This document shows, piece after piece, positions 25,966-35,606 of a stretch of 64,000 nt of DNA. Both the position numbers and the translations under genes were made by a program. The DNA is taken from NCBI GenBank assembly GCA_038529265.1, contig JBCBDX010000002.1, positions 248,001 through 312,000 on the forward strand. Direction: 5' to 3'. The stretch's first letter is position 1. Each line of letters opens with the position of its first letter. This stretch comes from JBCBDX01 sp038529265. GTDB lineage: Bacteria > Pseudomonadota > Alphaproteobacteria > Rhizobiales > Rhizobiaceae. A model generated the notes under the pieces. It searched no databases. It had not been told where the DNA came from and was given only the letters and a program-made list of their open reading frames with translations.

Positions 25966-28410
25966 TCAGAAGAGGCCGCCTGCTCCAGTCTGCGTTGCGT
26001 CCAGCGCGCGATCCGACACAAATGGCTGCTCGGCAAAAAGCGTGTCGCCAATCACAGAGTATGAGTCCGCCGGGCCTGTTCCAGGCTTGAAAGCCTCGAC
26101 AATTACTTCGCCTGGGTCAGTGGACGCTCGCATACCGGTTTTACGATTGATAGAGATTAGCGTCATGCCGGCTGGCGGAATGAATTCCAGCGTCGGGTTT
26201 TCTTCCAAGGCGGAAGCCATGAACTGTTCAAAGATCGGAGCAGCCAACTCACCACCAGTGGAACCACGTCCCATTGGCGTAGGTGTGTCAAACCCCACGA
26301 ATACTCCGGTTACCAATTCCGGTGTGTATCCCACAAACCACGCATCCTTTTCATCATTGGTTGTGCCGGTTTTGCCCGCGACTGGGCGGCCCAAATCCCT
26401 GAGCGACGTTGCCGTGCCGCGTTGAACAACACCTTCCATCATAGAAGTGATCTGATAGGCTGTCATTGGATCGAGAACGACCTCACGATTGTCATCGATC
26501 TGAGGTTCATCCTGGCCAATCCACTGGGTGGCGTCGCAGCCAAGGCATCCGCGATTGTCCTGCTTGAACACGGTTGCGCCGTAGCGATCCTGAACACGGT
26601 CAATCAAAGACGGCTTGATCTGGCGACCACCATTGGCCAATACCGCAAAGGCCGATACCATGCGCAAAACAGTAGTCTCACCAGAGCCAAGCGACATGGC
26701 CAGGACAGGTGAGAGGTTATCATAAATGCCAAATTGCTCGGCATAATCAGCGACCAATTGCATACCCATGTCTTTGGCCAAACGAACCGTCATCAGGTTC
26801 CGTGACCTTTCAATGCCCTGCCTCAAGGTCGATGGCCCTGCCCCATCACCACCGCCATAGTTTTTGGGCTCCCAAAGCTCACCGCCTGAAACAATGCTGA
26901 TGGGTGCATCTAAAACCACCGACGCTGGTGTGTAGCCATTGTCAAGCGCCGCCGCATAGACAAATGGTTTGAACGACGAACCCGGCTGACGGAATGCCTG
27001 TGTGGCCCGGTTAAATTGGCTATCGTAAAACGAGAAACCACCAGCCATTGCCAAGACACGACCGGTGCGTGGGTCCATTGCAACCAATGCACCTGAGACA
27101 GCTGGAACTTGGCGTAGTGAAAAGAGGCCCTCGGTTTCTGTTGCCTCGACATGAATGACATCGCCGGGTTGTAGCACCTGATCAATGGTATCAGCACGTG
27201 CACGCCCGTCGCTTGTTCTGAGGCGGAAAGCCCACTCCATGTCTTCAACCGAAATTTGCCCAACTTCACGTTCCGTCCCGATACCATCGATCAGAACCGC
27301 TGGCTGCAATCCGATACGAGCGCCGGCTTCATCAACGCCGAGAACAACGGCTATTTTCCAGTCCGGCACATCGCGCATACGTTTGATTTCAGCGAGCGCG
27401 ATCCCCCAGTCGCCATTGACGCTTATCGTTTCGGATGCACCGCGCCAGCCCCACGAACGGTCGAATTGCAAAAGTCCATCCTGAAGGGCGACACGCGCCA
27501 TGTCCTGCAAACCCGGATCAAGTGTCGTGCGAACTGACAAGCCACCTTCATACAGCGCGTCATTGCCATAGCGGTTGATCACTTCTTTGCGGACTTCTTC
27601 GGTGAAGTACTCGGAAGCAAACACGAAATCGCCGGAACGACGGAAGTTCGCACCAATTGGTTTCTCGCGCGCGATGCGGGCTTCTTCGGTTGTAACATAA
27701 CCATTTTCGACCATCCGACCGATGATCCAATCGCGGCGTTCCGTGGCAGCTTCAACATCGTCAATCGGATGATAGTTGGATGGAGCCTTTGGCAACGCGG
27801 CTAGATATGCGGCTTCATGCAATTCCAGTTCGTTGACGGTTTTGCCAAAATAGGTGAGCGCCGCGCCTGCGATACCATAGGCCCCCGCTCCGAAGAAAAT
27901 CTCATTTAAATAGAGTTCGAGGATGCGATCTTTTGAGTAGGCTTGCTCGATGCGGAAAGCCAAAACCGCTTCTTTGATTTTCCGGTCAATGGTTCGGTCA
28001 TTGGTCAAAAGAAAGTTCTTTGCGACCTGTTGGGTGATCGTCGACGCACCCACGAGACGGCGATTGTTCCGAAAGTTCTCAATATTGGTGACCATTGCGC
28101 GCGCAAGCGCGAGAAAATCAACGCCTTGGTGGCGATAGAAGTTTTTGTCTTCCGCTGACAGGAACGCCGCCTTAACGCGATCGGGAACAGCTTGAATGGG
28201 CAAGAACAATCGACGCTGACGAGCAAACTCACCCATGAGTTGTCCATCAGCTGAATATATACGGGTTGTTACCGGCGGCTCGTAGCTCTCTAACACCTCA
28301 TAATCCGGCAAGTCCTCAGCCAGATCGCCGACATAAATGACAACACCGGCTGCCACGACAAGAAAGCCGACGATGCCAATCCCGAAGAAGTAACCAAGAA
28401 GCCGAATCAT
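25966..28410 (-). CDS. mrcA: Class A penicillin-binding protein 1A
   Basis: 814 residues from the ATG at 28410, with AGGGA 5 bases before it. A bifunctional peptidoglycan synthase anchored by one N-terminal membrane segment (about residues 5-28). The glycosyltransferase domain shows catalytic E87 in SAEDKNFYRHQGVD, then GASTITQQVAKNFLL and RKIKEAVLAFRIE. The transpeptidase domain has the SxxK nucleophile S478 in QPGSSFKPFVYAAAL, SRN in GIERSRNLMTVRLA, and KTGTT in AGKTGTTNDEKDAW. An OB-like insertion of about 110 residues lies between the two domains, as in PBP1A. It is downstream of the amidase gene, separated by 108 bases, suggesting a cell-wall operon. Confidence 0.96.
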   Translation of the reverse strand: MIRLLGYFFGIGIVGFLVVAAGVVIYVGDLAEDLPDYEVLESYEPPVTTRIYSADGQLMGEFARQRRLFLPIQAVPDRVKAAFLSAEDKNFYRHQGVDFLALARAMVTNIENFRNNRRLVGASTITQQVAKNFLLTNDRTIDRKIKEAVLAFRIEQAYSKDRILELYLNEIFFGAGAYGIAGAALTYFGKTVNELELHEAAYLAALPKAPSNYHPIDDVEAATERRDWIIGRMVENGYVTTEEARIAREKPIGANFRRSGDFVFASEYFTEEVRKEVINRYGNDALYEGGLSVRTTLDPGLQDMARVALQDGLLQFDRSWGWRGASETISVNGDWGIALAEIKRMRDVPDWKIAVVLGVDEAGARIGLQPAVLIDGIGTEREVGQISVEDMEWAFRLRTSDGRARADTIDQVLQPGDVIHVEATETEGLFSLRQVPAVSGALVAMDPRTGRVLAMAGGFSFYDSQFNRATQAFRQPGSSFKPFVYAAALDNGYTPASVVLDAPISIVSGGELWEPKNYGGGDGAGPSTLRQGIERSRNLMTVRLAKDMGMQLVADYAEQFGIYDNLSPVLAMSLGSGETTVLRMVSAFAVLANGGRQIKPSLIDRVQDRYGATVFKQDNRGCLGCDATQWIGQDEPQIDDNREVVLDPMTAYQITSMMEGVVQRGTATSLRDLGRPVAGKTGTTNDEKDAWFVGYTPELVTGVFVGFDTPTPMGRGSTGGELAAPIFEQFMASALEENPTLEFIPPAGMTLISINRKTGMRASTDPGEVIVEAFKPGTGPADSYSVIGDTLFAEQPFVSDRALDATQTGAGGLF

Positions 28411-28518
28411 TTTGTTCCCTAACGCCAGTGGCGTGCTTTGCCCTATACTATCCCAACGCTGCCAGCTCTGCATATGCGTTGCAAAGACACATTTGTGTAA
28501 GTGTCTATGCTTTTTGCG

Positions 28519-29775
28519 CTATTCAAGCTCTTTACGTGCAACTTGCCGCCCAGACATCGTTCCAAACTCCGCAATCGCTTGTGCCAATTCCGTGGCAACA
28601 TTTTGGCGCCATTGTGGATCCTGGAGCTGTTTCTCATCTTCTTCGTTAGACAAATAACCAAGTTCAACGAGTACAGAAGGCACATCTGGCGCCTTCAAAA
28701 CCCGAAAACCTGCGTATCTGTGCGGATTTTTGTTCGTTTGGGTCGCTTCGGTGAGATGATTGATCGTCAAACGCGCAAACTGGACGCTCAACCCAACCGT
28801 TTCGCGCCTAGCCAAATCAACGAGAATATCACCAACGGCACTGACCGGACCATCGTATTCAATACCCGCAATTGTATCAGAGGCGTTTTCGTTACTGGCT
28901 AACTGAGCGGCAATGGCATCGGAAGCTTTATCGGAAATTGTATAAACGGTTGCACCGCGGACATAGCTCTCGCGCACCGAGTCGGCGTGCAGGGAAACAA
29001 ACAACTGCGCATTTAACTGTCGCGCAATCTGAACACGGCTTTGCAAACGCACAAAAACATCATCTTCACGCGTCATTTCAACTCGAATATTGGCGTATTT
29101 CTCCAGCTCTTCGCGCAGAGTTTCAGCAAAGTTCAGAACGATCTCTTTTTCTTCAACCCCTGAAACGCCAACAGCGCCGCTATCGATGCCGCCATGTCCT
29201 GGATCAAGAACAACCGTAAAGATGGACGATGCCTGGCCGCTCTGGTTTGCCCCTAATCGGTCTGACTTGTTGAGCCGCGATACAACAGAGGCGGTTTGCA
29301 GCAGGCTTTGACGGGCTTGTGTGAAGGTTTCTGGATTGCTTGCGCGATATTCAACAATCACGCTGTATGGCAGTCCGTCGCCAGCGTTTTGACCCCGGAC
29401 ACTTGCTACTGAAAAGGGTTCAGCAAACTCAAAAATCATGCGGGAGTGCGCGGCGTCCATATCACCGTAGCGTAAATCTGTTGCCAGGCCGGTCAACGAT
29501 CTTTCGCTGTCTGAAAAACCGAACACGACGCGATCAAGATCGAGCACCAGTCGCCAAGGACTTTCCAAAAGGCTGTGAGACACATCAACTGGCTGGTCAA
29601 AATCGATGACGATTCGACCCGCCTGCTCATCACCAACGGCCAGTACGCGCGTTGCAATTGGCAGGTCGGATGCCATCGCGGCTTGTGGAGCCACCGAAAC
29701 AGCCAAAAAGCCGAGTAAGCGCACGAAAACCCAAAGCGCTGAAATTTTACAAATGCAGCCTGACATCCAAGCCAT
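28519..29775 (-). CDS. amiC: N-acetylmuramoyl-L-alanine amidase with AMIN domain
   Basis: 418 residues from the ATG at 29775, which has CAGGT 3-7 bases upstream; longer starts reach 29844. The signal peptide ends near AMA-SD (residue 35). An AMIN domain (about 40-150), which localises such enzymes to the septum or wall, is followed by an Amidase_3 domain (about 190-410) with zinc ligands in LDPGHGGIDSG, GVEEKEIVLN and FVSLHADS, and the catalytic glutamate in VLVELGYLSNEED. The enzyme splits the stem peptide from MurNAc and helps separate daughter cells. The PBP1A gene lies 108 bases downstream on the same strand. Confidence 0.94.
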   Translation of the reverse strand: MAWMSGCICKISALWVFVRLLGFLAVSVAPQAAMASDLPIATRVLAVGDEQAGRIVIDFDQPVDVSHSLLESPWRLVLDLDRVVFGFSDSERSLTGLATDLRYGDMDAAHSRMIFEFAEPFSVASVRGQNAGDGLPYSVIVEYRASNPETFTQARQSLLQTASVVSRLNKSDRLGANQSGQASSIFTVVLDPGHGGIDSGAVGVSGVEEKEIVLNFAETLREELEKYANIRVEMTREDDVFVRLQSRVQIARQLNAQLFVSLHADSVRESYVRGATVYTISDKASDAIAAQLASNENASDTIAGIEYDGPVSAVGDILVDLARRETVGLSVQFARLTINHLTEATQTNKNPHRYAGFRVLKAPDVPSVLVELGYLSNEEDEKQLQDPQWRQNVATELAQAIAEFGTMSGRQVARKELE

Positions 29776-30286
29776 GTACCTGATGTTGAGTGCAGCAGAT
29801 ATACCGCATTCATGGTTAACCACCTGTTGCTGGGCAGTATGCATGATTTCAAGGCAACAATTTGCTTGCGCAGATCGACACCAACAACTACTTCTTCAAG
29901 GCGCTGTTAAATCAGCCAAAGGATTCCGATGCACGCAAAGCAAGCCGTGTTGAGGTTCAACCGCTGTGACGCCACCCAGCGCTGGCCAGCGGTAGCTCCA
30001 ATATCGGGGCAAACGCCACCGGCCGAAAAGGCCATGTTGAAACAGTTAGCCGATCGGACGTCCCGGTGAGACAGACGATGAATGCGATGAGAACGGCGGA
30101 GCGGCATAATAGGCGCGCTTTGCTATTTGCGTTCTGGGACCCATTCGGCACACCCAAAAAAGAACCGAAGACCCGCCAGCGGCCGATTTATCGTGCTGCA
30201 ACAGTGGAGCATGACGGCCTGATGATGAATATCAAGGACGCCTTGTTTGCAATTATACACGCGGAGTCTCGGCGTGAGACTGAATT
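29776..30286. other. Gene-free interval between divergent amiC and rne (511 bases), probable long rne leader
   Basis: I find no convincing protein gene, tRNA or terminator here. An open frame from 30066 overlaps the rne start and has neither homology nor a ribosome site. The interval holds several short self-complementary stretches, for example CCAGCGCTGG near 29988, GGCCGAAAAGGCC near 30022, and a hairpin ending 5 bases before the rne ATG. A long structured 5' leader of rne, or a small RNA, would fit, as RNase E leaders are autoregulatory in enterobacteria. This is inference only. Confidence 0.5.
30265..30281 (+). promoter_or_regulatory. Hairpin immediately upstream of the rne start codon
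   Basis: AGTCTC (30265-30270) pairs perfectly with GAGACT (30276-30281) around a GGCGT loop, ending 5 bases before the ATG at 30287. It covers the place where a Shine-Dalgarno would sit, and no other clear one is present, so it could limit ribosome access or be an RNase E target. Function inferred. Confidence 0.4.
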
Positions 30287-32911
30287 ATGTCCAGCAAAAT
30301 GCTTATCGACGCCTCCCATCCCGAGGAGACGCGCGTTGTCGTAACCAACGACAGAAGACTGGCCGACTACGATTTTGAATCCGAGCACAAAAGCCAACTA
30401 CGCGGCAACATATACCTCGCCAAGGTGACGAGGGTCGAACCGTCGTTACAGGCAGCTTTCGTGGATTTCGGCGGCAACCGCCACGGGTTTCTAGCTTTTT
30501 CCGAGATCCACCCCGATTATTATCAAATCCCCCTCGCCGATCGTCAGGCCTTGCTTGAGGAAGAAGAAGCATTCGCCAACGCTCAAGCAGATGAGGAAGA
30601 GGAAGAACAGGCTGAAAAAGAACGCAAAGGACGCCGTCGTCGACGGCGCCGAGGTCGTGGCCGCCGGGCGCACGCCTCCGATGTTCCGGATGCAGAACCA
30701 GTGGCAATGGAAGCTATACTGGCTGCTCTGGAGGCTGGCGATGATGACGCACCTGCTCGCGATAAAGCGATAGCGGCCAGCGTCGAGGATGATGGCGACG
30801 CTTCCATATCCGAGGCCGTTGTTGAGGCCGAATTGGCCGATGGCGATGAAGATGCGTCTGACGAGCCTGACGAAGACGAGGATGATGTTGATGAAGTGGG
30901 TGACGGCGATGACTCGCTGGAAGCCAGTCAGCCAAGGCGCCGTGCGCCGCGCAGACGCTATAAGATTCAAGAGATAATCAAACGTCGCCAAGTCATATTG
31001 GTTCAGGTTGTTAAAGAAGAACGTGGCAACAAGGGTGCCGCACTGACGACCTATCTTTCTCTTGCTGGTCGCTACTCGGTCCTGATGCCGAACACAGCGC
31101 GAGGTGGAGGAATTTCTCGCAAAATTTCCAATGTCAGCGACCGAAAACGCCTCAAAGACGTCGTTAAAAAACTTGAAGTCCCGAAGGGCATGGGCGTCAT
31201 TTTGCGCACAGCAGGTGCTGATCAATCAGAAGATGAAATCGTTCGCGATTACGAATATCTGATGCGCTTGTGGGACAGCGTTCGCGATCTAACACTCGCT
31301 TCAACTGCGCCTGCCCTGGTTTATGCGGAAGGCAGCCTGATCAAGCGCTCGTTGCGCGATCTCTATAATCCCGGCATTCGCGAAGTTCTTGTCTCAGGCG
31401 AAAGCGCCTATGAAGAAGCCAAAGAGTTCATGGGTATGATCATGCCCGAAGCCAAGGGCATCGTGAAACGCTGGCGTGACGCGACGCCTATCTTAGCCAA
31501 AACCGGCATGGAAGATGAGCTCGACCGGCTGGTTCAACCACAGGTTACGTTGAAATCTGGTGGCTACCTGATCATCAATCAGACTGAAGCGCTTGTGGCG
31601 ATTGATGTAAACTCCGGCAAATCGACCAAAGAGCATTCGATTGAGGAAACAGCGCTAGCGACCAATCTGGAAGCGGCAGAAGAAGTGGCGCGTCAGCTGC
31701 GTTTGCGCGACCTTGCCGGGCTTATCGTTATTGATTTCATCGACATGGATGAAAATCGCAACAATCGCGCCGTTGAGAAAAAGCTTAAAGAAAGCCTGAA
31801 AACGGATCGGGCACGCATCCAGGTTGGACGCATTTCTCACTTCGGCTTGATGGAAATGAGCCGCCAGCGCATGCGCGCCAGTGTGCTTGAAAGCACCATG
31901 TCTGTGTGTCCGCATTGTAATGGCACCGGCTACGTTCGGTCTCCACAGGCAGTTGCGTTACACTTATTGCGTTCGCTTGAGGAGCAACTCACGCGCAACT
32001 CAAAATTTGATCTCAGTGTCAAAACACCAGTCGATACCGCGCTTTATCTACTCAACAAGAAGCGCGAAACGCTGACCGAGATGGAAGAACGCTTTGGTGT
32101 GAGCATCACAATCGAAGCTGACAACAGCATCGGTGCAGAGATGTTTTCCATTGAGCGGGCTGGCTCCGCAAGCCGGACACCACGCGCCACCAAAGCGATC
32201 GGCATGGGTTATGATGTCGAAGGTGAGATCGAAGACGGTGTCGTAGATATCAGCAGTGATGATGAAGGGGAGCCGTTCGAAGATGTTAGCGCCCGCAGCG
32301 ATCAGGAAGATGATGAAGGGCGCTCTCGCAAGCGACGGCGCCGTCGCCGCGGTGGCAAGGGTCGAGATCGCTCAGAAGGCGATGAGGCAGGCGAAATCGA
32401 AAGCGCAGCTCAAGAAGCGGGCAATGATGGCGATGACGAAGAAGGCCGCAATAGCCGTAAACGCAGACGTCGTTCTCGTGGCAAGCGCGGTGGCCGCAAC
32501 AGGCGAGATGATCGTCAAAGATTGCCTGCTGCCGAACCCGTAGGGCCTCTGGCTGAATTAATTGCATCTCAAGCACAAGCAGAAGCGGCAGACCCAGTAG
32601 AGGAGGCACAGATCGAGGCTGTAACCCCTGTCGAAACTGTCGAGGCGGAGCTTGTTGCGGCACCTGAAGCGGCCAACGCAGAAGCTGATAGCGCAGATGA
32701 TGCGCCGATCGAGATCAATGCGGACAGCGTTGATGTTGAAGCTGATGATGCAATCGGAGATGAAGAAAAACCGGCTCGCCCCCGCGCAACAGAATCCAAC
32801 TTGAACCTGGATGTCGAGCCTGTTGTGGTTTCATCGGCCAATGGTGATGGCGATGAAGAAGACAAGCCGAAAAAACGCGCAGGTTGGTGGTCAAGGCGCA
32901 GTTTCTTCTAG
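30287..32911 (+). CDS. rne: Ribonuclease E/G family endoribonuclease
   Basis: 874 residues. RNase E starts mRNA decay and processes rRNA and tRNA precursors, and scaffolds the degradosome. An S1 domain begins at about 36 (LRGNIYLAKVTRVEPSLQAAFVDFGG) and is interrupted, from about 95 to 225, by a highly charged insertion with alternating Glu/Asp and Arg blocks, as in other alphaproteobacterial RNase E; it resumes at YKIQEIIKRRQVILVQV. Catalytic aspartates are in VAIDVNSGK and IVIDFIDMDE, and the Zn-link cysteines in CPHCNGTG. After about residue 600 the tail is disordered, with Arg-rich blocks (KRRRRRRGGKGR) and acidic runs. The fused basic/acidic parts probably bind RNA and partner proteins. 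Confidence 0.96.
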   Translation: MSSKMLIDASHPEETRVVVTNDRRLADYDFESEHKSQLRGNIYLAKVTRVEPSLQAAFVDFGGNRHGFLAFSEIHPDYYQIPLADRQALLEEEEAFANAQADEEEEEQAEKERKGRRRRRRRGRGRRAHASDVPDAEPVAMEAILAALEAGDDDAPARDKAIAASVEDDGDASISEAVVEAELADGDEDASDEPDEDEDDVDEVGDGDDSLEASQPRRRAPRRRYKIQEIIKRRQVILVQVVKEERGNKGAALTTYLSLAGRYSVLMPNTARGGGISRKISNVSDRKRLKDVVKKLEVPKGMGVILRTAGADQSEDEIVRDYEYLMRLWDSVRDLTLASTAPALVYAEGSLIKRSLRDLYNPGIREVLVSGESAYEEAKEFMGMIMPEAKGIVKRWRDATPILAKTGMEDELDRLVQPQVTLKSGGYLIINQTEALVAIDVNSGKSTKEHSIEETALATNLEAAEEVARQLRLRDLAGLIVIDFIDMDENRNNRAVEKKLKESLKTDRARIQVGRISHFGLMEMSRQRMRASVLESTMSVCPHCNGTGYVRSPQAVALHLLRSLEEQLTRNSKFDLSVKTPVDTALYLLNKKRETLTEMEERFGVSITIEADNSIGAEMFSIERAGSASRTPRATKAIGMGYDVEGEIEDGVVDISSDDEGEPFEDVSARSDQEDDEGRSRKRRRRRRGGKGRDRSEGDEAGEIESAAQEAGNDGDDEEGRNSRKRRRRSRGKRGGRNRRDDRQRLPAAEPVGPLAELIASQAQAEAADPVEEAQIEAVTPVETVEAELVAAPEAANAEADSADDAPIEINADSVDVEADDAIGDEEKPARPRATESNLNLDVEPVVVSSANGDGDEEDKPKKRAGWWSRRSFF

Positions 32912-32941
32912 AGCTATCGCAACGACTTGTTGGCTGTTGGC

Positions 32942-34087
32942 TTAAGCTGGCAGCCAACCTTCAATGCGATCCAGTGCCTCGGCCACTTCAGCAGTGTCAC
33001 CGCAATAGGAAAGCCGCAAACGCGTACCTCCGTTAATTGGATCAAAATCAATACCGGGTGCCGTTGCAACGCCAATTTCATTGAGCATGCGGTGAGCGAA
33101 ACTCATTGTGTCATTTGTAAAGCGGCTCGCATCTAGCCAAGCATAAAAGGCGCCGTCTGGCGGTGCCGCAAAGGATAGACCCAACGCCGGTATACGCTTC
33201 AACAACATTTGCCGGTTGGCTCGGTAGCCCTCGCGAACCATTTCCAACTCTGCGGTTGCTTCAAACGCCTTTATCGCCGCAATTTGCGAGATGTCGGGCG
33301 GGCAGATGTAAATGCTTTGCGCCAAACGCTCGACGGTCCGCACCAGTTTTTCAGGCAACACCATCCAACCAATGCGCCATCCAGTCATATTATAGAATTT
33401 GGAGAACGAGTTGATCACTATCAAATCGTCACTGAATCTTAGTGCGCAGACATCATCGCCGACATGATTAAGACGGTGATAGATCTCATCTGATATGAAC
33501 GTTATTGCGAGCTTGTCACACAACGTTACAATTTCCTGCAAAAGCTGCTTTGAAAGCACCGAACCAGTCGGATTGGCAGGACTTGCCAAGAGCAACAGTT
33601 TAATCGGCTTCTGCCGATGCGCGCTCACCAACGCGTCCAAATCGAACCCGCCATTCGGTGCCTCAAGCTCCACGCATTCAAGCGATAAGGCCTTGATAAT
33701 ATTGCGATAAGCAGGATAACCTGGCGCTGTAATAGCAACTCGATCGCCTGGCTCGGCGGCTGCTAAAAAAGCCAAGGAAAAGGCCGCAGAAGACCCGGTT
33801 GTCACCGCAATTCGGCTGGGAGCGACGGACAGGCCGTAAGCATCTGCATAATGATCGGCAATCGCACTACGCAATTCATCGCGACCCAGAGCATTTGTAT
33901 ATCCAGTCGCGACATTCATCGCGGCTTTTGCAGCGGCTTCACGAACCAGTGTCGGCGGTTTTGCCGACGGCTGTCCGACCGCCAGAGAAATGATATTACG
34001 TCCTTCAGCAGCCAGTTTTGTCGCTGACGCCAAAATGTCCATGGCGTGAAATGGCTCGACCACACTTCTTTTGGAGGCTTCAACCAT
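32942..34087 (-). CDS. Class I/II PLP-dependent aminotransferase
   Basis: 381 residues from the ATG at 34087; upstream ATGs at 34126 and 34135 would add up to 16 residues and cannot be excluded. Fold type I features: SLAVGQPSAKPP, TGYTNALGRDELR, TTGSSAAFSLAFLAAAEPGD, SPANPTGSVL, ISDEIYHRL and the cofactor lysine K230 in NSFSKFYNMTGWRIGW. Substrate specificity (aspartate, aromatic or other amino acids) cannot be assigned. It ends 31 bases from the end of rne on the opposite strand and is divergent from the M48 peptidase gene. Confidence 0.92.
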   Translation of the reverse strand: MVEASKRSVVEPFHAMDILASATKLAAEGRNIISLAVGQPSAKPPTLVREAAAKAAMNVATGYTNALGRDELRSAIADHYADAYGLSVAPSRIAVTTGSSAAFSLAFLAAAEPGDRVAITAPGYPAYRNIIKALSLECVELEAPNGGFDLDALVSAHRQKPIKLLLLASPANPTGSVLSKQLLQEIVTLCDKLAITFISDEIYHRLNHVGDDVCALRFSDDLIVINSFSKFYNMTGWRIGWMVLPEKLVRTVERLAQSIYICPPDISQIAAIKAFEATAELEMVREGYRANRQMLLKRIPALGLSFAAPPDGAFYAWLDASRFTNDTMSFAHRMLNEIGVATAPGIDFDPINGGTRLRLSYCGDTAEVAEALDRIEGWLPA

Positions 34088-34204
34088 AGCCGTCGTCACA
34101 CCTAATTTACCGCAAAATTGCCTCATTTCGTGCAAAAACGCTTTTTCACACGACGGCGAGCGGTTACCACGTCAAGGCTCGCCGCACTACTAGGATGAAC
34201 CATC

Positions 34205-35575
34205 TTGCGCAACGCTCTATTCACATTGCTGATCACACTTGCTGTGCTGATAACGCATCTGAGCGACGCATTTGCGCAATCACGTCGTTTGCCGATCGTG
34301 CGCGATGCAGAAATTGAAAAACTCATGCTGGACTATGCGCGCCCGCTGATGAAAGCAGCTGGCGTCAACCAAAACCGCATAGACATTGTTTTGGTCAATG
34401 ACCGTTCGTTCAACGCGTTTGTTTCCGGGCGGAAAATCTTCATCAATGTCGGTGCGATTGTGCAGTCGGAGGTGCCCAACGAGCTTATCGGCGTGATCGC
34501 GCACGAAATTGCGCATTTGGCAGGTGGGCACCAAGACCGGCTCCGGCAGCAGATTGATCGTGCTCAAACCATCGCCATTGTCACAGCAGCAATCGGTGTG
34601 GGCGCCGCTGTAGCCGCCGCTACGTCTGGTGCCGGAGAGGCTGCAGGTGCCGGTGCAGGCCTTGCTGCTGGTGGCAGTGAATTGGCTCGACGCGGTCTGC
34701 TAGCCTATCAAAGAACAGAAGAACTGGCCGCTGACCGCGCTGCGATTGACTACCTTAATGCAACCGGCCAATCGTCGAAGGGCATACTGACAACGTTTCA
34801 GCGCTTCCAAAAGAACCTGGCGCTGCGCGCGACCCAACCCGACCCCTACCGGATAAGTCATCCCCTGCCTCGTGAACGGCTGGCGGCGCTCGAAACGTTG
34901 GCCAAGTCCAGTCCGCATTTCAACAAGAAAGACAAGCCCTCCTTCGTGGAACGCCATGACCGGGCACGGGCGAAGATCTTGGCCTATTTATATGGTGCAT
35001 CAGCGACACGAAACACGTTCAAAGAACAGGCCGGTTCACTCAGCGCACTTTATGGGCAGGCGATTTCTACGCACCTTTATGCAAACCCGCGCGATGCCGT
35101 TGCGCAAATGGATACATTGATCCGCAAAAGGCCCAATGATCCCTACTTTCACGAAATGAAAGGCGAAATGCTTCTTCGTGCGCAACGGGTCGACGCAGCT
35201 GTTGCGTCATTTGGCAGAGCGGTTGAGCTGAGCCGCGGCGACGCCCCAACAATACAGGTAGCGCTTGGACATGCGCTTGTAATGGCTGGCGATGAGCGCA
35301 GCTTGCGCCGCGCCGTTGGCGAATTGGAAGTTGCTATTGCGCTGGACCCGGTCAATGCGCGTGCATACAGGCATCTGGGCATGGCTTATGGCCGATTGGG
35401 CGAGACAGGAAACGCGGAACTGGCAACGGCAGAGATGCATTTCCACGGTGGCAATCTGAAAGAGGCAAAGCGATTTGCCGCGCGCGCCAAACGCCGCTTT
35501 GAACGCAACAGCCCGCAATGGTTGCGTGCTGACGACATTTCGCGCTTTGAACTCCCAAAACGCAGAAGAAGATAG
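34205..35575 (+). CDS. Periplasmic M48 family metalloprotease with TPR-like repeats (BepA-like)
   Basis: 456 residues starting at a TTG at 34205, with AGGATG upstream. A signal peptide ends near DAFAQS (residue 25). The zinc motif HEIAH is at 100-104 and the third ligand is in ELAADRAAIDYL near 177; GRKIFINVGAI precedes it. A Gly/Ala-rich stretch (about 125-155) follows the active site, and the C-terminal 170 residues form tetratricopeptide-like helices (ALGHALVMAG, AYRHLGMAYGRLGE). This is the architecture of BepA/YfgC, which performs quality control of outer-membrane proteins. The DsbA-like gene 31 bases downstream fits an envelope-folding theme. Confidence 0.92.
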   Translation: MRNALFTLLITLAVLITHLSDAFAQSRRLPIVRDAEIEKLMLDYARPLMKAAGVNQNRIDIVLVNDRSFNAFVSGRKIFINVGAIVQSEVPNELIGVIAHEIAHLAGGHQDRLRQQIDRAQTIAIVTAAIGVGAAVAAATSGAGEAAGAGAGLAAGGSELARRGLLAYQRTEELAADRAAIDYLNATGQSSKGILTTFQRFQKNLALRATQPDPYRISHPLPRERLAALETLAKSSPHFNKKDKPSFVERHDRARAKILAYLYGASATRNTFKEQAGSLSALYGQAISTHLYANPRDAVAQMDTLIRKRPNDPYFHEMKGEMLLRAQRVDAAVASFGRAVELSRGDAPTIQVALGHALVMAGDERSLRRAVGELEVAIALDPVNARAYRHLGMAYGRLGETGNAELATAEMHFHGGNLKEAKRFAARAKRRFERNSPQWLRADDISRFELPKRRRR

Positions 35576-35606
35576 TCATTAATGGGCAACGAAAAGGTAC
35601 TTTGAA

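Noticed and set aside
29950..29980. GGTTCAACC resembling a tRNA T-loop
   Set aside because: No acceptor stem, anticodon arm or CCA-proximal pairing could be placed around it.
30066..30344. Possible 92-residue protein upstream of rne
   Set aside because: It overlaps the rne start, lacks a ribosome site and shows no protein-like pattern; a leader RNA is the better reading.
30555..32860. Repetitive-looking acidic and Arg codon runs within rne
   Set aside because: Low-complexity coding sequence, not CRISPR or tandem DNA repeats; spacing and units are irregular.
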